The translations under genes were made by a program, and so were the position numbers. From positions 1-21,683 of the forward strand of contig NZOF01000125.1 in NCBI GenBank assembly GCA_002695185.1: a stretch of 21,683 bases of DNA. The letters run 5' to 3'. How positions within the stretch are numbered: the stretch's first letter is position 1; the number at the start of each line of letters is the position of its first letter. Source of the DNA: Erythrobacter sp. GTDB lineage: Bacteria; Pseudomonadota; Alphaproteobacteria; Sphingomonadales; Sphingomonadaceae. Positions 1-6,523 of the stretch are shown here, piece by piece. The notes under the pieces are model-generated. The model saw only the letters and a program-made list of their open reading frames with translations, was not told the origin of the DNA and did no database searches.

Positions 1-2
1 AA

Positions 3-881
3 GTGCGTTCGTCATTGGTGTTTCTCCCGAACAGTTTCATGTTCGCCAAGAAAACCACATCTGCGGCATTACCGCCGCAAAACGCTCATCTGGTCTATGC
101 TGCCCGGCTGGCTGCGTCCGAGATCGCACGGGAACTCGGTCATGACGGGATCGCGGAGGAACAGGCGCAAAAGGCCTCGGAATTGAAGTCCCGTTTTGAC
201 GCGGCGTTCTGGGACGATGAGCTTGGAACCTATGTGCTCGCCCTCGATGGTGACAAACGGCCCTGCCGAGTACGCAGTTCGAACGCGGGCCATCTGCTCT
301 GGACGGGAATCGTCCCGGAGGAGCGCGCCGAAACGGTCGTTCGAGCCCTGATGGGGCCGTCGTCTTTCTGCGGATGGGGAGTGCGGACCATTGCCGCGGG
401 TCAGGCACGGTACAATCCGATGAGCTATCACAACGGGTCGGTCTGGCCCCATGACAATGCGCTGATCGGGGCGGGGTTGGCGCGCTACGGGTTCCGTGAA
501 GAGGCCGCACGGATTTTCGAGGGCATCTTCTCTGCGGCCACCTATATCGACCTGCGACGGTTGCCGGAGTTGTTCTGCGGCTTCCCGCGCCACGAGACGC
601 AAGGCCCCACCTTCTATCCGGTGGCCTGTACGCCGCAGGCCTGGGCGGCGGGAGCGCCGCTTTTGCTGCTTCAGGCCTGTCTCGGGCTGCGCTTCGACGC
701 CGAGGCGCGGCAGGTGATCTTCGAGCAACCGATCCTTCCGGAGTTTCTGGGAGAGGTCGTGCTGCGCAATCTCCGCCTTGATGGTGGATCCGTCGATGTG
801 GCTCTGCGCCGGTCTGGCACCCACGTGGTTGCCGATGTTCTGCGTCGCGACGGACCGGTTCGGGTTATTGTGACCACCTGA
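3..881 (+). CDS. Amylo-alpha-1,6-glucosidase (glycogen debranching) C-terminal part, 5' truncated
   Basis: This is the C-terminal about 290 residues of a bacterial debranching enzyme with an (alpha/alpha)6 glucosidase domain, which would cleave alpha-1,6 branches of glycogen-like polymers. Typical family segments are an HLVYAARLAA helix, an FWDDELGTYVLALDG strand-helix, the NAGHLLWTGIV block, the YNPMSYHNGSVWPHDNALI substrate-site block (residues about 138-156) and a PVACTPQAWAAGA block. Full-length relatives are about 700 residues, so most of the gene lies left of the window and the first in-frame GTG at base 3 is not a true start. The residues before HLVYAARLAA do not look like the usual family sequence, so a rearrangement near base 85 is possible. 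The gene ends at a hairpin shared with the convergent small gene. Family is clear; substrate is inferred. Confidence 0.8.
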   Translation: MRSSLVFLPNSFMFAKKTTSAALPPQNAHLVYAARLAASEIARELGHDGIAEEQAQKASELKSRFDAAFWDDELGTYVLALDGDKRPCRVRSSNAGHLLWTGIVPEERAETVVRALMGPSSFCGWGVRTIAAGQARYNPMSYHNGSVWPHDNALIGAGLARYGFREEAARIFEGIFSAATYIDLRRLPELFCGFPRHETQGPTFYPVACTPQAWAAGAPLLLLQACLGLRFDAEARQVIFEQPILPEFLGEVVLRNLRLDGGSVDVALRRSGTHVVADVLRRDGPVRVIVTT

Positions 882-886
882 AGGGA

Positions 887-916
887 CGGGCTGGCGCCAT
901 CGTCTGCGCCAGCCCG
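887..916. terminator. Bidirectional hairpin between convergent genes
   Basis: A perfect 11-bp stem (CGGGCTGGCGC at 887-897, GCGCCAGCCCG at 906-916) with an 8-nt loop lies between the stop of the debranching gene (881) and the stop of the convergent minus-strand gene (924). ATTTCTG follows on the plus strand, so the U-tract is weak. Its position between two convergent stops supports a shared terminator. Confidence 0.7.
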
Positions 917-923
917 ATTTCTG

Positions 924-1148
924 CTACTGCAGATCATCTTCTTCCTGATCGGCTTCGAGCAATTCGACCAGCCGGGCGACCCGGCCCGATGGGAAGGGGC
1001 TATGGGCATCGACCTGCGCCTCGTCCGCCTCGACCCAGGCCTTGGCACAGGCAAGTTCGGAGGCGTCGGCGCCGGTGCGCAGAATATCAGACAGAAGCGT
1101 GGGGTCCGTGCCGGGACCCAGGATGCTTTTCACGTCGTTTTCGGTCAT
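924..1148 (-). CDS. Small acidic protein of unknown function (74 aa)
   Basis: I do not recognise this 74-residue protein. It starts MTENDVKSILGPGTDP, has a predicted helical middle (LLSDILRTGADASELACAKAWVEADEA) and ends in an acidic ADQEEDDLQ tail. The start at 1148 is chosen because GGAGGAG sits about 4 nt upstream, an excellent ribosome binding site; longer in-frame extensions lack one. It is divergent from the Hsp20 operon and convergent with the debranching gene. No membrane segment or signal peptide is visible. The strong ribosome site and high-quality codons argue that it is real. A stress-related role is only suggested by the neighbouring Hsp20. Confidence 0.6.
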   Translation of the reverse strand: MTENDVKSILGPGTDPTLLSDILRTGADASELACAKAWVEADEAQVDAHSPFPSGRVARLVELLEADQEEDDLQ

Positions 1149-1228
1149 GATCTCCTCCTTTCGAATGCTACAAGGAAGCAAGAGAAATATAGGAGAGCTG
1201 TTCGTAGAAAAAAGTTTCCGAGCATCCT

Positions 1229-1256
1229 CTTGAAACCGTAAGGTGCTGTTCCAAAT
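1229..1256 (+). promoter_or_regulatory. Candidate heat-shock (sigma-32 type) promoter for the Hsp20 operon
   Basis: CTTGAA at 1229-1234 matches the sigma-32 -35 element. After 16 nt comes CCAAAT (1251-1256), a partial match to the CCCCAT-type -10. It lies about 105 nt upstream of the Hsp20 start, in the region divergent from the 74-aa gene. The -10 match is weak, so this is a candidate only. Confidence 0.35.
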
Positions 1257-1360
1257 CACTTTATGCAGATCGCCCAGATGGGGATCGGCCATGAAGCGGG
1301 ACATCGCTCCTGCGGTGCTCCCGATGTCTGTACCCATGTTGCTCAAAGGAGGATATGGCT

Positions 1361-1858
1361 ATGGCAACGACACTTGATTTTGCACCTCTGTTCCGTTCGA
1401 GCGTTGGCTTCGACCGTATGCTCGACGCGCTCGAGACAGCCCGTCGAGTGGAGACGCTCGACAACTGGCCGCCTTATGACATCGTCAAGACCGGCGAGGA
1501 CGACTATCGCATCGACATGGCGGTGGCGGGCTTTGCCGAAGACGATCTGACCCTGACCCAGGACAAGAACATGCTGATCGTGTCGGGCCGCAAGGAGACG
1601 CCCGAAGGTGACGGCGGTGTCAGCTATCTCTATCGTGGCATCGCCGGCCGGTCGTTTGAACGTCGGTTCGAACTGGCCGATCACGTCCGGGTCGAAGCGG
1701 CCACGCTGTCGAACGGCTTGCTGACCGTCGAGCTCAAGCGCGAGATCCCCGAGGAACTCAAACCGCGTCGGATCGAGATCGCGTCGGCTGAGGCGACCGA
1801 GGGTCTCGAGACCAGGCAGCTCGAGACAGCTCCAGAGCCGGAACCGGTCGCGGCCTGA
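1361..1858 (+). CDS. hsp20: Small heat-shock protein, Hsp20/alpha-crystallin family (165 aa)
   Basis: This is an ATP-independent holdase chaperone of the cytoplasm that binds unfolding proteins under heat or other stress. The N-terminal arm (MATTLDFAPLFRSSVGFDRM) is of the type seen in alphaproteobacterial Hsp20. The alpha-crystallin domain follows: YDIVKTGEDDYRIDMAVAGF, LTLTQDKNMLIVSGRKE and the signature near the end ATLSNGLLTVELKREIPEE. A C-terminal I-x-I motif (RRIEIAS) is present for oligomer contacts. A perfect AGGAGG at 1347-1352 is 8 nt before the ATG at 1361 but only 2 nt before the ATG at 1355, so 1361 is preferred. It is first in a four-gene operon with NDUFS4-like, omega-like and SPW genes. 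Confidence 0.93.
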   Translation: MATTLDFAPLFRSSVGFDRMLDALETARRVETLDNWPPYDIVKTGEDDYRIDMAVAGFAEDDLTLTQDKNMLIVSGRKETPEGDGGVSYLYRGIAGRSFERRFELADHVRVEAATLSNGLLTVELKREIPEELKPRRIEIASAEATEGLETRQLETAPEPEPVAA

Positions 1859-1884
1859 ACCAGCTTGGACCCAGAACGGGACGT

Positions 1885-1909
1885 TCCGGCCGCTCGGGTG
1901 GCGGCCGGA
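1885..1909 (+). other. Intercistronic hairpin after hsp20
   Basis: A 9-bp perfect stem, TCCGGCCGC (1885-1893) with GCGGCCGGA (1901-1909) and a 7-nt loop, sits in the 80-nt gap between hsp20 and the next gene. No T-run follows. It could stabilise the upstream hsp20 message or partly terminate transcription, which would give more Hsp20 than downstream products. That role is inferred. Confidence 0.5.
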
Positions 1910-1938
1910 CGCTCTTCCTGCAATCTGGAGGCTAAGAG

Positions 1939-2670
1939 ATGAACGTGATCAGCGGAGATTTCACAGGACAATCACATGTATCACCCATTCTGAGTCAGGC
2001 CGGTTCGCGACCAGACTGGGACTCTTCTCTGCCGGACGATGCGGTCGCCCGGATATGGAAACCGTCGAAATCGGCGATGACCTCGGGGCGCACGCGTACG
2101 AAGGGCTGGAAGATGAGCTTTCCACGCCGGACCGGTCCTTGGCTCGAGCCTTTGATGGGCTGGACGGGTGGCGACGACACGATCCAGCAGATAGACCTTA
2201 GCTTTCCGACGCTGGAAGCCGCTATTCGCCATGCAAAGCGTCTGGGGGTGGCTTACGAGGTGCATCTGCCGGCAGGCGAAGCCGCGCGCGGTGCCGCCCG
2301 GGCACGGGACAGGCAGGCCGAGCTGTGGTCCGATGCCACGCTCTCTCGGCTCGGACTGTCCGAGATGCGGCAAACCTATCGTGACGCGATGGCCGGCGCA
2401 AAACGGCGGGGCGATCCGAAAGGCGGCGATGATGGGCGTTCTCCCATTGAAGTTGCTTCGGACGCCAGCCTGTCGTTGGAGGCTCGCCGTTCTATCCTGA
2501 TGAACTGGGCCTACACGGAGTATCTTCAGGATGTCGCCAGCACCGAAGGCATGCCGGAAAACCAGCGTGCATCGCAGTTTGCCGAGGTTGAACGAGCGCT
2601 GTTGGCGCTTGAAGCGGCGGTGGCCGCCGACGGATTGTATCCATCCGTTGAGGAAGGGAGGGCGGCATGA
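1939..2670 (+). CDS. NDUFS4-like (ETC complex I subunit family) protein with extra C-terminal domain (243 aa)
   Basis: Residues about 35-110 match the NADH dehydrogenase Fe-S protein 4 (NDUFS4, ETC_C1) fold: ARIWKPSKSAMTSGRTRTKGW, then PLMGWTGGDDTIQQIDLSFPTLEAAIRHAKRLGVAYEV. The canonical subunit is an accessory, cofactor-free part of respiratory complex I and is usually about 100-170 residues. This one has about 130 additional residues: a charged linker (RGAARARDRQAELW) and a helical domain (ASLSLEARRSILMNWAYTEYLQDVASTEGMPE). I do not recognise that domain. GGAGG at 1927-1931 sits 7 nt before the ATG. The stop overlaps the next start (ATGA at 2667-2670), implying coupled translation. Presence in a heat-shock operon rather than with nuo genes suggests a stress paralogue; its true role is unknown. 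Confidence 0.75.
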   Translation: MNVISGDFTGQSHVSPILSQAGSRPDWDSSLPDDAVARIWKPSKSAMTSGRTRTKGWKMSFPRRTGPWLEPLMGWTGGDDTIQQIDLSFPTLEAAIRHAKRLGVAYEVHLPAGEAARGAARARDRQAELWSDATLSRLGLSEMRQTYRDAMAGAKRRGDPKGGDDGRSPIEVASDASLSLEARRSILMNWAYTEYLQDVASTEGMPENQRASQFAEVERALLALEAAVAADGLYPSVEEGRAA

Positions 2671-2906
2671 ATCCCTTCGTTGCAATTGATGCCCAGCAGG
2701 CGGTGCCCGATCGTTTCGCACTGGTCCTCGCCGCGAGCGCCCGCAGCCGGGCGCTGAGGGCCGGGGCAGAACCGCGGGTCGAACCTAAACGGCAAGCAAC
2801 CGAAGAGCTTGCCTTGGAAGAGATCGCGACCGGTGCGATTTCGCAGGAGGAGCTGTTGCCCTTCCTGCCTGCGCCGGCGCCCAAGCGGCTGGCTCGGCCG
2901 CATTGA
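2667..2906 (+). CDS. rpoZ: RNA polymerase omega-subunit-like protein (79 aa)
   Basis: The segment VPDRFALVLAASARSRALRAGAEPRV, followed by ELALEEIATGAISQEELLPFL, matches the alphaproteobacterial omega subunit pattern (VPNRFELVLLAS.RAR.L..G, then ALREIA...L..E.L). Omega binds the beta-prime subunit and helps RNA polymerase assembly. The conserved N-terminal portion is present, but the charged C-terminal extension of housekeeping RpoZ is shortened and replaced by a Pro/Ala-rich tail (PAPAPKRLARPH). It overlaps the NDUFS4-like stop by 4 nt (ATGA). Placement in a stress operon suggests an accessory paralogue rather than the housekeeping gene. The family call is good; a role in RNA polymerase is inferred. 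Confidence 0.72.
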   Translation: MNPFVAIDAQQAVPDRFALVLAASARSRALRAGAEPRVEPKRQATEELALEEIATGAISQEELLPFLPAPAPKRLARPH

Positions 2907-2936
2907 ATCCCTGGTGAAGAGAAAGGAGGTAACACC

Positions 2937-3299
2937 ATGAGCAAGACCTGGACCACGAACTATGACAAGCTTGGCGACGGCATCAGCCTTCTCGCGGGCC
3001 TAGCCCTCGCTGGGTTGCCCTTCGTCGTCACGATGACCGATATTGCCTTCTGGAGCGCCCTACTGACAGGAGGACTGATCGCAGTGCTTGCCGCAATTGC
3101 GCTTTGGCGACCGCATGAAGGGCTTGACTGGGCGCGTATGGTTGCGGGTGTCTGGGCTGCGATCAGCCCATGGGCTCTCGTAGCCGGCTTCACGCTCAGT
3201 ATCGCGCTTGCCCATGTGGCCCTCGGCGTGCTCGCGCTGGCCTTTCCCGCCTGGCGGCGCTGGAAGAACGACGGTGGGAATTCTGCTCTGACAGCCTAA
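2937..3299 (+). CDS. SPW repeat membrane protein (120 aa)
   Basis: This is a small inner-membrane protein with about four hydrophobic helices: GISLLAGLALAGLPFVV, FWSALLTGGLIAVLAAIAL, MVAGVWAAISPWAL and LAHVALGVLALAFPAW. The SPW-type repeat is seen in AAISPWALVAGF (residues about 79-90), with a degenerate first copy near residue 25. The function of the family is unknown. AAAGGAGG lies about 9 nt upstream of the ATG, the strongest ribosome site in the operon. It is the last gene before the terminator at 3305. It could act as a membrane stress protein, but nothing in the sequence shows this. Confidence 0.8.
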   Translation: MSKTWTTNYDKLGDGISLLAGLALAGLPFVVTMTDIAFWSALLTGGLIAVLAAIALWRPHEGLDWARMVAGVWAAISPWALVAGFTLSIALAHVALGVLALAFPAWRRWKNDGGNSALTA

Positions 3300-3304
3300 T
3301 TTGG

Positions 3305-3338
3305 CTACCGGCCCCGCGAACGGGGCCGGTAGTTTCTT
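3305..3338 (+). terminator. Rho-independent terminator of the Hsp20 operon
   Basis: A perfect 12-bp stem (CTACCGGCCCCG at 3305-3316 and CGGGGCCGGTAG at 3321-3332) closes a CGAA tetraloop. TTTCTT follows. It starts 6 nt after the SPW gene stop. It also marks the boundary between the flank and the integrase region. Confidence 0.92.
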
Positions 3339-3582
3339 ACGTTGTTTGAAAGACCAACGAAGTAGTGACGCGTTATCGGGATTTAAACCTCCACCTTCGG
3401 AGCATTTTAGGCTGGGTATCCGAAAACTGCGATAGGGTACGCCATGCTACGATATCTATCTGAAAACGCTGGTCTTTCTGAAAACCGGGCCTCACGTTCA
3501 TATCCGAACCTACGCTACGATTTCCGCCCCCGTGCTTACGTAGTGCTTACGCGAGAGATCGAAGCTCAGCGGAGTGACCGTG
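3339..3582. other. Integrase leader and candidate attachment/arm-site region
   Basis: No convincing gene lies in this 244-nt stretch. It is visibly less GC-rich than its surroundings. It holds two adjacent copies of GTGCTTACG (3532-3540 and 3542-3550, the second within TAGTGCTTACGCG) and three copies of a YGAAAAC motif (near 3420, 3461 and 3479). Short direct repeats next to an integrase are the usual form of arm-type binding sites. The region would be expected to contain attL, but no core repeat can be proven here. Confidence 0.35.
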
Positions 3583-4935
3583 ATGCCTAAGATCACCAAA
3601 CGTGTCGTAGACGCCGCCGGACCTCGCGACAAGGACTACGTCATCTGGGACGACGAGCTACCCGGTTTCGGTCTGCGCGTCTTCACCTCCGGCAAGCGAA
3701 GCTACGTCATTCAATATCGCTCCGGCGGGCGCTCGAGACGCTACACAATCGGCCTACACGGGGTGTGGACAGCGGAAACAGCCCGCCAAGAGGCGAAGGT
3801 TCAGTTCGGTCGCGTCGCCAGCGGGGACAATCCCGCCGAGGAGCGTCAGCTCGACCACAAGGCAATCACCGTCAAGGAACTCTGCACTCTCTACATTGCC
3901 GACCTTGAGGCGGGTCTCATTCTCGGGAAAGGAGGGCGGCCGAAGAAGGCTACGACTGCGGCCACCGATATCGGCCGCATACACAGGCACATCTTCCCGC
4001 TACTCGGTACGCGACGGGTCAAAGACCTCACCAAGGCCGATATCAATAAGGTCCTGAAGGACATCATGGCGGGAAAGACTCGGGTCTCCGTCAAGACGAA
4101 GAAGCTTCGCGGCAAGGCCATCGTCCGCGGCGGCGCCGGCACCGCCACCCGAACGGTCGGATTGCTGGGCGGCATCCTCACCTATGCCGTCGAGGCCGGC
4201 ATCATCGAGCACAATCCTGCCCATGGCTTGCGCAAGCCGAAAGACCGGGTGCGGGACCGTCGGCTCACCGAGGCAGAGTATCGCGTTCTCGGCGAGATGC
4301 TTCGCCAGGCCGCTGCCAACGAGAAATACGCGATGACGGTCGACATCATTCGCCAGATCGCTCTGACCGGTTGCAGGCGCACGGAGATAATCCGGCTGAT
4401 GTGGACGGAGGCGGATACAGACTCTAGCTGTTTGCGCCTGGCCGACAGCAAGGAAGGCGCATCAACACGCCCCATCGGTTTGCCGGTGGTCGAGTATCTC
4501 GAGGAGCGAAGGAAGCATCGTACCGGGACCTACGTCTTCCCAGGTCCTCGGGCAGAGGACGGAGCGTTCGGCAGCTTCCCCAACCATTGGGAGCAGATCT
4601 TCGCGAACTCTAGCCTGTCGGATGTGACACCGCATGTCCTCCGTCACAGCTTCGCCAGCATCGCCAACGACCTCGGCTTCACCGAGGTGACAATCGCCGC
4701 CTTGGTCGGCCATGCGAAGGGCTCGGTGACGAGCAAGTACATCCACACGATGGACACGGCGCTCATCATGGCGGCGGACACCATCTCGGGCTACATCAAA
4801 GGCCTCCTCGACGGGATCGGCTTTAAGCAAACCACCTATGCGCTCGATCGCGCATCCCGCCGCGCCGCTCTCGACCGCTTCATCGCTCAGGCGAGCGCTC
4901 CAAGCGAGCCCGATCAACATCGGCAAGCGGCATAG
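3583..4935 (+). CDS. int: Tyrosine recombinase (integrase) with DUF4102-type arm-binding N-terminus (450 aa)
   Basis: This is a site-specific integrase/excisionase of the P4/ICE type. The N-terminus has the arm-DNA-binding domain pattern (VWDDELPGFGLRV-like IWDDELPGFGLRVFTSGKRSYVIQYR, residues 21-46), then a core-binding domain (about 96-215) and the catalytic domain. Catalytic residues are visible: R265 in TGCRRTEI, K290 in ADSKEGA, H351/R354 in PHVLRHSFAS, H377 in VGHAKG and the nucleophile Y386 in SKYIH. GGAG at 3571-3574 sits 8 nt before the ATG at 3583; a GTG at 3574 would add only three residues. The gene is full length with all catalytic residues, so it is probably active. It converges on the Argonaute gene. 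Confidence 0.93.
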   Translation: MPKITKRVVDAAGPRDKDYVIWDDELPGFGLRVFTSGKRSYVIQYRSGGRSRRYTIGLHGVWTAETARQEAKVQFGRVASGDNPAEERQLDHKAITVKELCTLYIADLEAGLILGKGGRPKKATTAATDIGRIHRHIFPLLGTRRVKDLTKADINKVLKDIMAGKTRVSVKTKKLRGKAIVRGGAGTATRTVGLLGGILTYAVEAGIIEHNPAHGLRKPKDRVRDRRLTEAEYRVLGEMLRQAAANEKYAMTVDIIRQIALTGCRRTEIIRLMWTEADTDSSCLRLADSKEGASTRPIGLPVVEYLEERRKHRTGTYVFPGPRAEDGAFGSFPNHWEQIFANSSLSDVTPHVLRHSFASIANDLGFTEVTIAALVGHAKGSVTSKYIHTMDTALIMAADTISGYIKGLLDGIGFKQTTYALDRASRRAALDRFIAQASAPSEPDQHRQAA

Positions 4936-4962
4936 GAAGGCGCGGATTAGGTCCGCGCCTTC
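4936..4962. terminator. Shared hairpin between integrase and Argonaute genes
   Basis: A perfect 11-bp stem (GAAGGCGCGGA at 4936-4946, TCCGCGCCTTC at 4952-4962) with a 5-nt loop starts immediately after the integrase stop and ends inside the stop codon of the convergent Argonaute gene. There is no T-tract on either strand. The placement between two convergent stops suggests a bidirectional terminator. Confidence 0.6.
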
Positions 4963-6523
4963 AAATATAGAACTTGAAGGGCAACTTCGGCTCGCCATCC
5001 ATCGGCGCAGATATCAGTACGTCGCCCACAGCATTTGCAAAGCGGATCGTGACCGGCAGGCGGTCATTGTGGAGGCACGAATTGAAATTGATCTTGGTCA
5101 GACCCAACACGTCTTGGAGAACCGTATTCAATGGACATTCACCACGGAGCACCTTCACCGAAATAGGATTGGGCGTTTCAGGCCCCATATAGGTGTCGAG
5201 CCGCTGCGCGTAGCCCGCCGTCCACAGGAACGCGTGCCGCTCGCCAACCTGCAGCGCTGTTCCTCTGACAACCGGGTAATTGCCCGGCCTAAAGAGCTTC
5301 AGGTCATCACGAGCCTCGGCGATCTGGACCCCGACCAGATTCGTCGACTTCCCGCAGCCCGCCAGGAAGCCTTTCCACTCCGGATCCGTGAAGGCAGACT
5401 TCGCGTGAATGAACAGCTCGCGCGGCGGCCCGTCATGAAGGCGTATGTACTCCCCGACCACCATCTCGATGAGAGACTTTGCGGCGTCTTCGTCCAGGTG
5501 AAACTGTTTGGTATCGGTCTGGAACCACGGGCCTAGCGCGCCGCGAAACACAACGCCCTCGCCATCGGCCAGGAACATCTGGGCCGCGCAGCAGGCATGG
5601 CGCTTGTCGCTCGTCAGCTCACTTCGCTTGTAGACCAGGCCGACGTAGCACACGCCGGGCCGAACGTCGGCGAGCTGCCATGGCTTGCCACCTGCCTTGT
5701 AATAGGCACCCGTACTCAACTTCCAGGCTATCGTCGCCGCATCCTCGACGCGCCGGATCGGCATGCCGTTATCCCGTCGAAATTCCTCCGGCGCCAAGGT
5801 CGTCTCCCGCACGATTTGTGTAACGATCCTCTCCTTCAGCAGCCGCGCTTTGAGCTGACGACGAAAATGCGTGGCGTAGAGGTAGACCTCAGCCTCACGT
5901 TCGTCCTCGCCGAACAAGGTCGGCTGCACTAGCAGCTGGCGCGCCCGGCTCTGGCTGATCGTGACCTCGCCAGCGATGCGCTCGCCCTTGCGCACGGACG
6001 ACTTGGGCCGACCGAGCTCATACACGGCCTCGGGGATGACGACGAACCACACCGCAGGCGGGTGTTCGAGCCGGTTGTTCTCAGTCACCAGCCGGCTGAC
6101 GAAGAGATCGACGGTTTTGCGAACGGCCTCATGCCGATTGGCTAGATGCAGCGCCTTGTCGATCACCTCGGCATCGAGATCAGCCACGACAGCCGCCGGC
6201 GTTTCGGGCCACTCGGCGTGAAAGGCCTCCGCGAAGCCCGGGAAGGGCACATGTTGGGGCTCGATCGCTCTCGACCTCCGGCCTGGTGGCGGCACGTCGA
6301 TAAAGCCTCGCAGGCGTTTCGACCACACGTTGAAGCGACGAACGCCCTCCGCCGTCCCGATCACGCCGAACCGAACGGCTTTCAACTGCCCGACATCACC
6401 AACCGGGCCATAGAGGAAGAGGCCATCGCGCGGATACGCAAGCCGCTGTCCATAACGAAACTCGAGCAGCGGCTCACCCAGATGCGTCAGACGCGGCTCG
6501 AAAATGATAGGGCTCTTCCTCAC
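4961..6523 (-). CDS. Short prokaryotic Argonaute (MID-PIWI, catalytically inactive), SPARTA component (520 aa)
   Basis: This protein has the features of a short pAgo that pairs with a TIR-APAZ partner. The N-terminus reads RLTHLGEPLLEFRYGQ...YPRDGLFLYGP (residues 11-40), typical of short pAgos. The MID region includes VWFVVIPEAVYELG (158-171) and FRRQLKARLLKERIVTQIVRE (220-240), a conserved basic patch likely to hold the guide 5' end. The PIWI domain has VGLVYKR at 294-300, with V297 where active enzymes have Asp, and FIHAKSAF at 371-378, with K375 where Asp is expected. Slicing is therefore predicted to be absent. The C-terminus LPFKFYI is characteristic. The GTG at 6523 is chosen because it gives a family-like length and leaves a 50-nt overlap with the upstream TIR-APAZ gene. 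In characterised systems this subunit binds guide RNA and target DNA and activates the TIR NADase. Confidence 0.9.
   Translation of the reverse strand: MRKSPIIFEPRLTHLGEPLLEFRYGQRLAYPRDGLFLYGPVGDVGQLKAVRFGVIGTAEGVRRFNVWSKRLRGFIDVPPPGRRSRAIEPQHVPFPGFAEAFHAEWPETPAAVVADLDAEVIDKALHLANRHEAVRKTVDLFVSRLVTENNRLEHPPAVWFVVIPEAVYELGRPKSSVRKGERIAGEVTISQSRARQLLVQPTLFGEDEREAEVYLYATHFRRQLKARLLKERIVTQIVRETTLAPEEFRRDNGMPIRRVEDAATIAWKLSTGAYYKAGGKPWQLADVRPGVCYVGLVYKRSELTSDKRHACCAAQMFLADGEGVVFRGALGPWFQTDTKQFHLDEDAAKSLIEMVVGEYIRLHDGPPRELFIHAKSAFTDPEWKGFLAGCGKSTNLVGVQIAEARDDLKLFRPGNYPVVRGTALQVGERHAFLWTAGYAQRLDTYMGPETPNPISVKVLRGECPLNTVLQDVLGLTKINFNSCLHNDRLPVTIRFANAVGDVLISAPMDGEPKLPFKFYI

Noticed and set aside
3370..3425. 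tRNA 3' fragment on the minus strand as integration site
   Set aside because: GGTTTAAATCC resembles a T-arm (GGTTCGAATCC), but the invariant C is changed, the 5-bp stem does not pair and no anticodon stem is formed.
3444..3590. A 48-codon ORF (MLRYLSENAGLSENR...) before and overlapping the integrase start
   Set aside because: AGGG is about 7 nt upstream, but the peptide has no helix-turn-helix or other family features, and it overlaps the integrase start out of frame. Chance is more likely.
4838..5536. Long plus-strand ORFs opposite the Argonaute gene
   Set aside because: They are antisense shadows of a recognised gene in GC-rich DNA and have no recognisable domain.
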